A stretch of 64,000 bases of DNA from CBDFGS01 sp965247255 (GTDB lineage Bacteria; Chloroflexota; Dehalococcoidia; Lucifugimonadales; CAUZJF01): positions 868,001-932,000 of the forward strand of contig CBDFGS010000013.1 of NCBI GenBank assembly GCA_965247255.1, given 5' to 3'. Below the pieces are notes generated by a model that saw only the letters and a program-made list of their open reading frames with translations, had not been told where the DNA came from and searched no databases. A program made the position numbers and the translations under genes. The first letter of the stretch is position 1. Every line of letters starts with the position of its first letter. Below are positions 49,681-58,816 of the stretch, piece after piece.

Positions 49681-50310
49681 ATGAACTCGACGGAGATCCC
49701 CGACGTTGTAGTGCTGAGACTGCCTCTCTATGTCAGGGCACTGACCCAAGTGCAGGCCAAAGGCAAGACCGTGGTCAGCTCCCAAGAGCTCGGCGTCCTT
49801 CTGCACATGACACCCGCGCAGATCAGGAAGGACCTGAGCTACTTCGGCAGGTTCGGCAAGCAGGGGCGGGGCTACAACGTCGGGTTCCTTCGCGAGGAGC
49901 TACAGCAGATACTGGGTCTGGACCGGAACTGGGCCGCTTGTCTCGTCGGCGTGGGCCGCCTGGGCCAGGCGATCGTAAACTACCCGGGATTTGCGCCCGA
50001 GGGTTTCAACATCGTCGCCGCGCTTGACAGACATGAGGACCAGATTGGGAAGAGCGTAGCCGGCATCATAGTCCGACCCATGTCGGACCTCGCCGAGACC
50101 ATTGAGAAGCTCAGCGTTGCTGTCGCCATAGTCGCGGTTCCGGCGCGAGAGGCGCAGCAAGTGATCGACACTCTGGTCGGCGCCGGCGTACGCGGAATCC
50201 TGAACTACGCCCCCATAGCCCCTGAGGTGCCCGAGGACGTCGTGATCAGAAACATCGACCCCGTCATGTCCTTGCAGTCCATGACCTTCTATCTGATGCA
50301 GGACACTTGA
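49681..50310 (+). CDS. rex: Redox-sensing transcriptional repressor Rex
   Basis: This 209-residue protein has the N-terminal winged helix (PLYVRALTQVQAKGKTVVSSQEL, TPAQIRKDLSYFGRFGKQGRGYNV) and a Rossmann domain with GVGRLGQAIVNY for NAD(H), followed by the C-terminal swapping helix (SMTFYLMQD). Rex senses the NADH/NAD ratio and represses fermentation and respiration genes when NAD is high. The ATG at 49681 has an AGGAG site; an upstream start at 49618 lies before the conserved domain. UvrA follows 320 bases later with its own promoter. Confidence 0.95.
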   Translation: MNSTEIPDVVVLRLPLYVRALTQVQAKGKTVVSSQELGVLLHMTPAQIRKDLSYFGRFGKQGRGYNVGFLREELQQILGLDRNWAACLVGVGRLGQAIVNYPGFAPEGFNIVAALDRHEDQIGKSVAGIIVRPMSDLAETIEKLSVAVAIVAVPAREAQQVIDTLVGAGVRGILNYAPIAPEVPEDVVIRNIDPVMSLQSMTFYLMQDT

Positions 50311-50453
50311 TTCACTCAGCTTCGGCGTCGGTTCTTAATGCGCTGGCCCCCTCCGCCCTGCGGCCATCCGTTGCGACTCCACGCTGGCACACCGCAGGTC
50401 GCGCCGCTCATCGCGCTTAGCGCCTCCCGCAATTCGCGACGTTGGCTCCTATC

Positions 50454-50477
50454 CTCCCTCCCGTTAGCGGGAGGGAG
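50454..50477. repeat. Perfect GA/CT-rich hairpin (REP-like)
   Basis: CTCCCTCCCG-TTAG-CGGGAGGGAG pairs over all ten bases. It lacks a U-tract, so it is more likely a dispersed repeat than the rex terminator. Confidence 0.55.
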
Positions 50478-50576
50478 CTAGAGGGAGGGGGCCACGGCGC
50501 ACAGTGCTGTACGGCCTCGTGCGGGTAGACGACCATGAATTGGACAACCGCGCCGCCTCGCGCGGCAACTTTCACT

Positions 50577-50584
50577 GTTACAAT
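50577..50584 (+). promoter_or_regulatory. Extended -10 of uvrA
   Basis: TG-T-TACAAT; transcription would start near 50590, about 40 bases before the uvrA ATG at 50631. Confidence 0.5.
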
Positions 50585-50630
50585 ATCCTGGGTTTCTTGA
50601 CGCACGCAGCATCGGAGACTTGCAGAGAAA

Positions 50631-53513
50631 ATGCCCCTTGAGAACATAGTCGTTCGCGGTGCGCGCGAGCACAACCTCAAGAACGTCGACGTCACCATCC
50701 CCCGCAACAAGCTGGTGGTAATCACCGGTGTTTCCGGGTCGGGCAAGAGCTCGCTCGCCTTCGACACCATCTACGCGGAAGGGCAGCGACGCTACGTCGA
50801 GTCGCTTTCGGCCTACGCGCGCCAGTTCCTGGGGCGCATGGACAAGCCAGACGTGGACTACATCGAGGGCCTCTCGCCCGCTATATCCATCGACCAGAAA
50901 GGGGTGTCCAAAAACCCCCGCTCAACCGTCGGGACCGTCACAGAGATTTACGACTACCTCCGGCTACTCTACGCCAGAGCGGGCAGGCCACACTGCTACA
51001 ACTGCGGCCGTCGGGTCGCAAGGCAGACCGTTCAGCAGATCGTCGACTCCGTGCTGAACATGCCCGCCGGGTCCCGGATTCAGATCATGGCGCCCATGGT
51101 GAGGCGCCGCAAAGGAGAGCACAAGGAAGTATTCGAGGAAGCGCACGACGCCGGGTACGTGAGGGTGCGGGTCAACGGGGAGGTACGGGACCTGTCCGAG
51201 AAGTTCGACCTGGATAAGCAAAAGTGGCATACCATCGAGGTGATCGTCGACCGGCTGGTGATAGGCGACAGCGCGGAGCCGACGCGCGTAGCGGATTCGG
51301 TTGAGAGCGCGCTCAAGATGGCCGGCGGCACCGTGCTGGTCGCCAACGCCGACGGCGAAGAGACGCTCTTTTCGGAGCAGTTCGCCTGCGTCCACTGCAA
51401 CGTCAGCCTCGGAGAGCTGGAGCCTCGGACGTTCAGCTTCAACAACCCACACGGTGCATGTCCCAAATGCACCGGCCTGGGCTACAGGCTGGAGGTCGAC
51501 CCGGAGCTCGTCGTACCCGACCGAAACCTGTCTCTGGCCGAGGGCGCCATCCAGCCCTGGGCGCGCCTTACCGCCACGACGCCCTGGGTCTCCAACCTGT
51601 TCGAGTCTCTCGGCAAGGCCTACGGGTTCTCTACGAGAGTCCCGATCAAAAGGCTGTCCAAAAAGCACCGCGACCTGGTCTTATACGGCGACCAGGACGG
51701 CGCTGCTCGCCCCAAAAAACGCTGGCGGACGGGGGCCACCATAGAGTGGAACTCGACGTTCGAGGGCGTCGTAAACTACCTGGGCCGACGATACCGCGAC
51801 TCACAGTCCGACTACATCCGCTCGGAGATCGAACGCTACATGACGCAGCGGCCGTGCCAGACGTGCAACGGCCAGCGGCTCAAGCCTGAGGCCCTCGCGG
51901 TGACCGTGGCAGGGCTCAACATCATGGACGTCACAAGCAAGTCCGTGTCCGACGCGCTCGACTGGGTTACCTCCATCGACGACCGCGACACGAATGGCCG
52001 CGAGGGGCCCCTCACGGACAGAGAGATGGCCATCGCCTCCCAGATCTTGAAGGAGATCGAGTCGCGTCTACGCTTCCTGGTGAATATCGGGTTGGACTAC
52101 CTGACCCTCGAGAGGACCGCGTCCACACTCAGCGGTGGGGAGGCTCAGCGGATCCGGCTGGCAACGCAGATCGGCTCGGGGCTATTGGGCGTCCTCTATG
52201 TCTGCGACGAACCCTCCGTCGGCCTGCATCCCGTGGACGACTCCCGTCTCATCGAGACCCTGAGGAAGCTCAGGGACCTCGGTAACACCGTCCTGATCGT
52301 GGAGCACGACGAGGCCATCATGCGCGCGGCCGACCACATCGTAGACCTCGGCCCCGGCGCCGGCGAGCATGGCGGAGACATCGTCGCCACCGGACCCGTA
52401 GACGAGATTAGCCGCGCCGAAGCCTCAATCACCGGACAGTATCTCAGCCAGCGACGTCGGATACCGGTGCCTGATTCGAGGCGTCGCGGCAACGGCAAAC
52501 GCCTGATCGTCAAGGGCGCCAGGGAGAACAACCTTAAGAACATCGACGTTCGCATCCCGCTCGGGCTGCTCGTCTGCGTTACCGGCGTTTCGGGATCGGG
52601 CAAGAGCACCCTGATCTACGAGGTACTGTACAAGAACCTCGCCAAGAGCTTCTATCGCGCAAAAGAGCGGCCGGGCGACAGCGACGGTGTGAGAAACGCC
52701 GATAACACCGACAAGGTGGTCAATATCGACCAGTCTGCCATCGGGCGCACGCCGCGTAGCAACCCCGCCACCTACACCGGCACCTTCACCCCGATCAGGG
52801 AGCTGTTCGCCCGCGTGCCGGAGGCTCGGATGCGAGGCTACAAGCCCGGACGTTTCTCGTTCAACGTCAAGGGCGGACGCTGCGAGGCCTGCTCGGGAGA
52901 CGGCTACATCACCATCGAGATGCAGTTCCTGCCCGACGTGACCGTCTCCTGCGAGGTGTGCAAAGGCAAACGCTACAACCGAGAGGCGCTGCAGATCCTT
53001 TTCAAAGGCAAGAACATCGCCGACGTCCTCGACATGACCGTCACCGAGGCCCTCGACTTCTTCGCCAACGTCCCCAGACTCCGCAACAAGCTGCAGACCA
53101 TGCACGACGTGGGCCTTGGTTACATCCGGCTGGGGCAGCCGGCCACGCACCTGAGCGGCGGTGAGGCGCAGCGCGTCAAGCTCTCCACCGAGTTGTCGAA
53201 GCGCGCCACCGGCCGGACGTTGTACATTCTGGACGAGCCCACTACGGGTCTATCGTTCGAAGATTGCGCCTACCTGCTCAGGGTCCTGCACCGCCTTGTC
53301 GACGCCGGCAACAGCGTCATACTCATCGAGCATCACCTGGACCTGATCAAGAACGCCGACTGGATTATCGACCTTGGGCCGGGCGCGGGCGACGATGGAG
53401 GGTACGTGATCGGTGAAGGCACCCCGGAGCAGATGGCGGAGATAGAAGACTCACACACCGGGCGGTACCTCAAGACCCACCTTAAGCGCGGACAGCCTGT
53501 GCCCGCGGCGTAG
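50631..53513 (+). CDS. uvrA: Excinuclease ABC subunit A
   Basis: This 960-residue protein is the damage sensor of nucleotide excision repair. It has two ABC ATPase modules: Walker A GVSGSGKSS (residues 33-41) and a second GVSGSGKST, signatures LSGGEAQRIRLA and LSGGEAQRVKLS, and Walker B/DEP motifs VCDEPSVGLHP and ILDEPTTGLS. Zinc Cys pairs appear at CYNCGR, CVHCNV/CPKCTG, CQTCNG and CEACSG/CEVCKG. Length is normal (about 940). It works with UvrB and UvrC, which are not in the window. Confidence 0.97.
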   Translation: MPLENIVVRGAREHNLKNVDVTIPRNKLVVITGVSGSGKSSLAFDTIYAEGQRRYVESLSAYARQFLGRMDKPDVDYIEGLSPAISIDQKGVSKNPRSTVGTVTEIYDYLRLLYARAGRPHCYNCGRRVARQTVQQIVDSVLNMPAGSRIQIMAPMVRRRKGEHKEVFEEAHDAGYVRVRVNGEVRDLSEKFDLDKQKWHTIEVIVDRLVIGDSAEPTRVADSVESALKMAGGTVLVANADGEETLFSEQFACVHCNVSLGELEPRTFSFNNPHGACPKCTGLGYRLEVDPELVVPDRNLSLAEGAIQPWARLTATTPWVSNLFESLGKAYGFSTRVPIKRLSKKHRDLVLYGDQDGAARPKKRWRTGATIEWNSTFEGVVNYLGRRYRDSQSDYIRSEIERYMTQRPCQTCNGQRLKPEALAVTVAGLNIMDVTSKSVSDALDWVTSIDDRDTNGREGPLTDREMAIASQILKEIESRLRFLVNIGLDYLTLERTASTLSGGEAQRIRLATQIGSGLLGVLYVCDEPSVGLHPVDDSRLIETLRKLRDLGNTVLIVEHDEAIMRAADHIVDLGPGAGEHGGDIVATGPVDEISRAEASITGQYLSQRRRIPVPDSRRRGNGKRLIVKGARENNLKNIDVRIPLGLLVCVTGVSGSGKSTLIYEVLYKNLAKSFYRAKERPGDSDGVRNADNTDKVVNIDQSAIGRTPRSNPATYTGTFTPIRELFARVPEARMRGYKPGRFSFNVKGGRCEACSGDGYITIEMQFLPDVTVSCEVCKGKRYNREALQILFKGKNIADVLDMTVTEALDFFANVPRLRNKLQTMHDVGLGYIRLGQPATHLSGGEAQRVKLSTELSKRATGRTLYILDEPTTGLSFEDCAYLLRVLHRLVDAGNSVILIEHHLDLIKNADWIIDLGPGAGDDGGYVIGEGTPEQMAEIEDSHTGRYLKTHLKRGQPVPAA

Positions 53514-53595
53514 CCCGACGCTATTCCCCCGCACACCCGATTGCATCGCAGTTGCGAGGATGGTGCTTCGGATCAGTCGCCCATCGATAGAGAAT

Positions 53596-54570
53596 ATGTC
53601 AGAGCTAGGGGCGGCTCCGTCGATAACGATTGAGGATATTCGCGCCGCGCAAAAGCGCATCGCCGGCACGGCTATGCGCACTCCCCTCGTTCCTCTCCGT
53701 ATCGACGGTGGGCCAGCCGAAATCTACCTGAAGCTTGAGAACCTGCAACCGGGCGGCTCGTTCAAGCTACGCGGAGCCATGAACGCGGTCCGCTCGATTG
53801 ACAGGGACAGACTGGACGATGGCGTCTGGACCGTCAGCTCTGGCAACATGGCCGTCGCTGTAGCGTGGAGCGCCCACGAAATAGGCGTCCCCTGCACCGT
53901 GGTGGTCTCCGACGACGCTGCCGCAGCCAAGCTCGAAGCTATCGCAAGTCTCGGCGCGGAGATCGTGAAAAAGCCGTTCTCCGAGGTGCTGGAGATCGCC
54001 CGAGACCAGGGTAGCCACGGCATGCCTGGCTCGTTCATCCACCCGTTCAGCGACGCGGCAGTCCTGGCCGGGGCCGGCACTATCGGCGTCGAGGTCCTCG
54101 AAGACCTACCCGACGTTGATATGATATTGATGCCGTACGGAGGAGGAGGCCTGAGCTGCGGAGTCGCGTTCGCGGTCCGGGCCCTCAGCCCGAAAACACG
54201 GCTGTACGCGTGCGAGGTTGAGACAGCGGCGCCATTGGCGGCGTCGTTGGCGGCGGGCGAGCCCGTTGAGGTGGAGAATACCCCGAGCTTCATCGGCGGC
54301 GCCATCGGGACCCCGTTCGTGTTTCCAAAGATGTGGCCGCTGGCGCGCCGCCTCCTCGACGGCTCCCTGGTCGTCGGGCTCGCTGAGGTCGCCTCGGCCA
54401 TCAGGCTGCTAGCCGAGAAGAATCACGTGGTTGCCGAGGGCGCCGGCGCCACGCCCGTCGCCGCGGCGCTCAAAGGCGAAGCGGGGGAAGGCAAGGTGGT
54501 TTGCGTCGTCTCGGGCGGCAACATCGACGCGGGGAAGCTGGCGGCGATTCTGAACGGCCGCGTCCCTTAG
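53596..54570 (+). CDS. PLP-dependent threonine/serine dehydratase
   Basis: This 324-residue fold-type II PLP enzyme has the Lys in LQPGGSFKLRGAMNA, the SSGNMAVAVAWSA loop (usual SxGNHAQ), the YGGGGLSCG phosphate-binding loop and the C-terminal CVVSGGNID. This pattern is that of catabolic or biosynthetic threonine dehydratases without the ACT regulatory domain, close to serine racemase-like enzymes. SxGNM replaces SxGNH. The start at 53596 (MSELGAAPSITIEDI) is preferred to an ATG 36 bases upstream that adds no family similarity. It faces the convergent threonine-dehydrogenase gene. Confidence 0.88.
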   Translation: MSELGAAPSITIEDIRAAQKRIAGTAMRTPLVPLRIDGGPAEIYLKLENLQPGGSFKLRGAMNAVRSIDRDRLDDGVWTVSSGNMAVAVAWSAHEIGVPCTVVVSDDAAAAKLEAIASLGAEIVKKPFSEVLEIARDQGSHGMPGSFIHPFSDAAVLAGAGTIGVEVLEDLPDVDMILMPYGGGGLSCGVAFAVRALSPKTRLYACEVETAAPLAASLAAGEPVEVENTPSFIGGAIGTPFVFPKMWPLARRLLDGSLVVGLAEVASAIRLLAEKNHVVAEGAGATPVAAALKGEAGEGKVVCVVSGGNIDAGKLAAILNGRVP

Positions 54571-54595
54571 AGCCGATAGCCCGCGCCCCGCCGGA

Positions 54596-55561
54596 CTAAG
54601 TACCGGCGCCCCCGAGCTTAATCCTCAGGTTGGCCAGCATGTCGTCGACCATGGAGTCCAGGTCGTAGCCGGGGTCCCACCCCCACTCCTTCCTGGCAGC
54701 CGTGTCGTCCAGCGAGTCAGGCCAGGAGTCCGCGATCGACTGCCGGAGAGGGTCGATCTCGTAATCGATCTCAAATCCAGGGAGCCGCTCTCTTATTGCA
54801 TCCGCAAGCTCGACTGGCGTGAAGCTCATGGAGTTGACGTTGAAGTCTGCGTGGTGCTCCAGGGTTCCTAGCTCCGCTGAGGCCAGGTCCATCAGCGACT
54901 TGATGGCGTCGGGCATGTACATCATCGGCAGCCGCGTATCCGCGCCAAGGAAACAGGTGTAACGGCCCTCGCGAATCGCGCCGTAGAAAATCGCCACCGC
55001 GTAATCCGTCGTGCCCGCCGTAGGCTCGGTCTTCCAGCTGATAATCCCCGGGAGCCGGACCCCCCGGACGTCCAGCCCGAGCGTGGCCTGGTAGTAGTCT
55101 CCCATCAGCTCCGTGAAGACCTTCGATATGCCATAGAGCGTGCTGGGCCGCTGGACCGTTTCGTTGGGGGTGTTGTCCCGGGGAGTCTCCGGGCCGAAGG
55201 CCGCGATAGAGCTTGGCACGACAACCTGCTTGACCCCGCCGTTCGCCGCCGCTTCGAGCACGTTGTACAGCCCGTTGAAATTGACCTCGTAGGCGAGCTG
55301 CCTCTCCTGCTCGGCCCTCGCAGACAAGATCGAGCCCAGATGGTAGATCGTGTCGATGCGGTGTCGCTTGATCGCGCCCGCTACGTCGTCGAACTTGGTG
55401 ACGTCCAGGTAGGCCGACGGCCCCGATCCTTCGATGTCCGGTGGTAATGGCGTCTGGTGTCCCGCCGCGACCACCTTCTCTTGACCGAATTGGGACCTTA
55501 GCGCAGGGACCAGCTCAGAGCCAATCTGTCCTGCCGCGCCTGTTACCAGAATACCTTCCAT
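54596..55561 (-). CDS. NAD-dependent L-threonine 3-dehydrogenase/epimerase-type SDR
   Basis: This 321-residue extended SDR has ILVTGAAGQIGSELVPALR, the HLGSILSARAE region, catalytic Tyr/Lys in YGISKVFTELMGDYY, and RLPGIISWKTEPTAGTTDYAV, which is the substrate loop of epimerase-like L-threonine dehydrogenases. These oxidise threonine to 2-amino-3-oxobutyrate. The nearby threonine dehydratase gene supports a threonine link. The gene is last in the gnd-zwf-nnrE run, 18 bases after the NnrE-type gene. Confidence 0.85.
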   Translation of the reverse strand: MEGILVTGAAGQIGSELVPALRSQFGQEKVVAAGHQTPLPPDIEGSGPSAYLDVTKFDDVAGAIKRHRIDTIYHLGSILSARAEQERQLAYEVNFNGLYNVLEAAANGGVKQVVVPSSIAAFGPETPRDNTPNETVQRPSTLYGISKVFTELMGDYYQATLGLDVRGVRLPGIISWKTEPTAGTTDYAVAIFYGAIREGRYTCFLGADTRLPMMYMPDAIKSLMDLASAELGTLEHHADFNVNSMSFTPVELADAIRERLPGFEIDYEIDPLRQSIADSWPDSLDDTAARKEWGWDPGYDLDSMVDDMLANLRIKLGGAGT

Positions 55562-55579
55562 CTGACTAAGCTCTCCAGA

Positions 55580-56305
55580 CTAGCGCAGTCGAATTACAGG
55601 GTCTGTCGCAAAGATAGGCCCGACCTCCGGCTCAAGCCCGAGGCCCCCGTAAAGCTGTGGCGGAACGCTGATGTCGCCGAGATACAGATCGCCCACGTAC
55701 GGTGGTACGTCCTTCGCGAACAGGCCCGACTTAGGCAGCGCCAAAGTCAACGTTGCTGTCGCTCGAATAGCTGGCTCGCCGATCGCGCCGGTGGTGGCGT
55801 CGATACCGCTGGGAACGTCGAGAGACAGCACTGGCGCGGGGTGGGCGTTGGCCGCAGCTACCAGCAGAGCGGCGGTCCCCCGAGGGCTGCCCTGGAGCGA
55901 ATACCCAATTACCGCGTCCACAATAAGGTCCGCGTTGGGCAGCTCTCCTGAGATCGTGCCGTAGCTGATGTTCGCCCCCATTTTCTCGAGAATGCTCATC
56001 TGGTGCCCCGAGACGCCCTCGAACGCTGCCCTCGATTCCGCGGCGAACACCCGCACATGCGTCCCCCAGTTACTGAGATGCCGTGCGCAGACCAGCCCGC
56101 CGCCGCCGTTGCCGCCCTTGCCTGCCAGGACCACCACACGCCGGCCGCGAGGGTCACCTCCTAGGAAACGGTCTCTTGCTAGCTGGGCCAGGCTACGTCC
56201 GGCGTTTTCCATCATCTGTATCAGCTGGACGCCATAATCTTCGATCATCGCCCTGTCCACTTCACGCATCTGGCGTGTCGATAGATGCGGGAGGGAAGTG
56301 CTCAA
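55580..56305 (-). CDS. nnrE: NAD(P)H-hydrate epimerase (YjeF N-terminal domain)
   Basis: The protein (about 241 residues from the TTG at 56305) has the NnrE pattern: TRQMREVDRAMIEDYGVQLIQMMENAGR, VLAGKGGNGGGGLVCARHL, DLIVDAVIGYSLQG and SLDVPSGIDATTG with the catalytic Asp, then LALPKSG. NnrE interconverts the R and S epimers of damaged NAD(P)HX. The frame is open upstream into zwf; the TTG lies 26 bases after the zwf stop. The NnrD dehydratase domain is not fused and is absent from the window. Confidence 0.9.
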   Translation of the reverse strand: MSTSLPHLSTRQMREVDRAMIEDYGVQLIQMMENAGRSLAQLARDRFLGGDPRGRRVVVLAGKGGNGGGGLVCARHLSNWGTHVRVFAAESRAAFEGVSGHQMSILEKMGANISYGTISGELPNADLIVDAVIGYSLQGSPRGTAALLVAAANAHPAPVLSLDVPSGIDATTGAIGEPAIRATATLTLALPKSGLFAKDVPPYVGDLYLGDISVPPQLYGGLGLEPEVGPIFATDPVIRLR

Positions 56306-56331
56306 AATGTCGCCGGAGGGCCGACTTTTCG

Positions 56332-57813
56332 TCAATTCTCCCCGCCGCGGCCCGCGGATGTCTGAAACCAGCTGCGTCCATCTCTCCCCAACAACTCGGC
56401 CGCTTCCGCCGGGCCCCATGAGCCGGGCCGGTAGGGGTGCGGTAACGGGCCATCCGGGGCCTCCCAAGAATGCAGCAGTGGGTCGAGAAGCCGCCACGCC
56501 TCTTCGATGTGGTCGCTCCTGATAAAGAGAGATGCGTCACCATCCAGGGCGTCTTGCAGTAGACGCTCATAGGCCTCTGGAATCGCCTGCTCGGCGAACG
56601 CGGACTCGTAGCTGAAGTCCATTACCGCTGGGCGCATCTCCATCCCCTGGTCCGGCACCTTTACCTGAAACTCGAGATGCGCGCCCTCGTCCGGCTGCAG
56701 GCGCATCGACAGAATATTCGCCGCCAGGTCCTTGTCCGGGTCCAACGAGAACATTACATGAGGCGGCCTCTTGAACTGTATGACCAGCTCGGCAACCTTT
56801 TCGGACATGGCCTTTCCGGTGCGCAGATAGAACGGCACGCCCTGCCAGCGCCAGTTGTCGACGTACATCTTGAGCGCAGCGTAAGTGGCTGTGACCGAGT
56901 CCGGGGGCACGTCCTCCTCGTTGAGGTACCCCAGGTACTGTCCCCCGACCGCGTGCTTCGGTACCTCCTCCGGTGTCCAGGGCCGCATCGCCTTGAGCAC
57001 GTCGACCTTCTTGTTCCTCAGCGAGTCGGCGTCCATAGCGCTGGGCGGCTCCATCGCCACCATGGTCAACAGCTGCAGAAGGTGGTTCTGTACCATGTCG
57101 CGCACGACGCCCGACTTGTCGTAGTAGCCTGCCCGGTCCTCTACCGTGACCTCCTCGGCGACGGTGATCTGCACGTTGTCTACATAGTTCCGGTTCCAAA
57201 GTGGCTCGAAGATTGCGTTGGCGAACCTGAAAACCAGGAGGTTCTGGACCGTCTCCTTCCCGAGGTAGTGGTCTATGCGATAGACCTGGTCCTCGGTAAA
57301 TACCTGCTGCACGACGCTATTTAGCTCCGTCGCGGACTTCAGGTCGTTTCCGAACGGCTTCTCGATTACCACCCTTCTCCAGCCGGTGTCCTGACGTGCG
57401 AGCTCCGAGGCGCCCAGGGACCGGACGGCCGTCTCGTAAAGCTGAGGCGCTATCGAAAGGTAGTAGAGTCGGTTCGCGGGCCGTCTCTCGCCCTCCAGTT
57501 CCGCCAGGCGTTGCTGCAGTCCGGACAGGCTCTCGGCGGAGCTCAGGTCCCCGCTCGAATAGAGCAGGCTTCCCCCAAACGCGTCCCATTCGTCTTCGCT
57601 GACCTCCAGGACTCCCATCTCCCGCCCGCTCTGCAGCATCATCTCCCGAAACTGGTCGTCCGAGTAGGGTGTACGCGAGAAGCCAACGATTCTAACCGTT
57701 TCGGGCAGCCTTCCCTTGCGGCGCAGGTTGCAAAGTGCCGGCACCAGCTTCCTTTTGGTGAGATCACCGTTGGCGCCGATGATGACGATGGTGGTGATTC
57801 CCTGGTCGGTCAC
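56332..57813 (-). CDS. zwf: Glucose-6-phosphate 1-dehydrogenase
   Basis: This 493-residue enzyme makes NADPH in the first step of the oxidative pentose phosphate pathway. Markers are the nucleotide-binding IIGANGDLTKRKLVPAL, the substrate motif RIDHYLGKETVQNLL with the catalytic His and Lys, PLWNRNYVDNVQI and the C-terminal YERLLQDALDGD. It starts at a GTG that overlaps the gnd stop by four bases (GTGA). Length is normal. NnrE and the SDR follow. Confidence 0.96.
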   Translation of the reverse strand: MTDQGITTIVIIGANGDLTKRKLVPALCNLRRKGRLPETVRIVGFSRTPYSDDQFREMMLQSGREMGVLEVSEDEWDAFGGSLLYSSGDLSSAESLSGLQQRLAELEGERRPANRLYYLSIAPQLYETAVRSLGASELARQDTGWRRVVIEKPFGNDLKSATELNSVVQQVFTEDQVYRIDHYLGKETVQNLLVFRFANAIFEPLWNRNYVDNVQITVAEEVTVEDRAGYYDKSGVVRDMVQNHLLQLLTMVAMEPPSAMDADSLRNKKVDVLKAMRPWTPEEVPKHAVGGQYLGYLNEEDVPPDSVTATYAALKMYVDNWRWQGVPFYLRTGKAMSEKVAELVIQFKRPPHVMFSLDPDKDLAANILSMRLQPDEGAHLEFQVKVPDQGMEMRPAVMDFSYESAFAEQAIPEAYERLLQDALDGDASLFIRSDHIEEAWRLLDPLLHSWEAPDGPLPHPYRPGSWGPAEAAELLGRDGRSWFQTSAGRGGEN

Positions 57814-58718
57814 TTCACCCTCTTGACTGAGTGGCCTCCGAACTGCTCCCTCATCGCGGCCAGCAGCTTGAGGCCGAATGGACTCTCCTGGCGCGACCGG
57901 AACCTCTGCTGCAGCGATACGGTAATTGCCGGAGCGGGAACGCCGAGATCTATCGATTCTTGAACCGTCCAGCGTCCCTCTCCCGAGTCCTCAACGTAGG
58001 GCTGTATGTCTTTGAGTTCGGGATCGTCGTGAAGCGCCTGCGCCGAGAGGTCCAGCAGCCACGAACGGACTACGCTGCCGTACCTCCATATCTCAGCTAC
58101 CTGCGCCAGGTCCAGGTTGAGCTCCGTTTTGGCGCTCATGAGCTCGAACCCCTCCGCGTATGCCTCCATCAAGGCGTACTCGATACCGTTGTGGACCATC
58201 TTCACGAAGTGTCCTGCGCCCGGCGGACCCACGTGCCCATAGCCGGTCTCCGGCGTCGGCGCCAGGGTCTGAAAGACTGCTTCCACACGGCGGAACGCCT
58301 CCGCGTCGCCTCCCACCATTAAGCTATAGCCCTCTGTGATCCCCCACACGCCACCGCTGGTGCCGGAGTCGAGGTACGCCAGGCCGCGCTCCTTCACGGT
58401 CGCCGCGCGGCGCATGCTGTCTTTGTAGTTAGAGTTTCCACCCTCTATGATTACGTCTCCTGCCGATAAGACGTCAGCGACCTCGTTCACCGTCTCCTCT
58501 GTAGGGTCGCCGGAGGGCACCATCACCCAGACAGCTCGAGGCACGTTGAGCTGGTCTGCCAGGTCTTGAATAGAAGAAGCTCCGGCCGCTCCGAGAGCAG
58601 TTATGGAGTCCACCGCCTCTGAATTGGGGTCGTAGACCACGACGCCGTGGCCTCCCTTTAGCAGGCGCTGCGCCATGTTCCCACCCATCCGACCGAGCCC
58701 AATCATTCCCAGTTGCAT
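57810..58718 (-). CDS. gnd: 6-phosphogluconate dehydrogenase, decarboxylating, short (GndA/YqeC) type
   Basis: This 302-residue enzyme starts MQLGMIGLGRMGGNMAQRLL (NADP loop), has YLDSGTSGGVWGITEG and GAGHFVKMVHNGIEYALMEAYAEG with the catalytic Lys and Asn/Glu residues. The short form (about 300 residues, NAD-preferring in many cases) occurs in Gram-positives and Chloroflexota; the long form has about 470. It makes ribulose-5-phosphate and CO2. The start at 58718 has a GGAGAG site and the extended -10 at 58769-58777 is upstream. Confidence 0.94.
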   Translation of the reverse strand: MQLGMIGLGRMGGNMAQRLLKGGHGVVVYDPNSEAVDSITALGAAGASSIQDLADQLNVPRAVWVMVPSGDPTEETVNEVADVLSAGDVIIEGGNSNYKDSMRRAATVKERGLAYLDSGTSGGVWGITEGYSLMVGGDAEAFRRVEAVFQTLAPTPETGYGHVGPPGAGHFVKMVHNGIEYALMEAYAEGFELMSAKTELNLDLAQVAEIWRYGSVVRSWLLDLSAQALHDDPELKDIQPYVEDSGEGRWTVQESIDLGVPAPAITVSLQQRFRSRQESPFGLKLLAAMREQFGGHSVKRVK

Positions 58719-58768
58719 ATCGGTCTCTCCACGATTCTGATGCCCCAAGCGCGCCGGTAACGCGGGTT

Positions 58769-58777
58769 ATCCTAGCA
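58769..58777 (-). promoter_or_regulatory. Extended -10 of the gnd-zwf operon
   Basis: On the minus strand the bases read TGCTAGGAT, a TGC-extended -10 of moderate quality, about 50 bases before the gnd ATG. Confidence 0.4.
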
Positions 58778-58816
58778 GAATGGGAGTCGTGGCGGAACGC
58801 TGCCGACGCGCCCTCC

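Larger units (their letters stand above)
50311..50630. other. Intergenic region before uvrA
   Basis: No gene is supported. It contains a perfect 10-bp hairpin CTCCCTCCCG/CGGGAGGGAG (50454-50477) followed by more GA-rich repeat-like DNA but no T-run, of the dispersed-hairpin type. An extended -10 (TGTTACAAT, 50577-50584) lies about 45 bases before uvrA. Confidence 0.5.
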
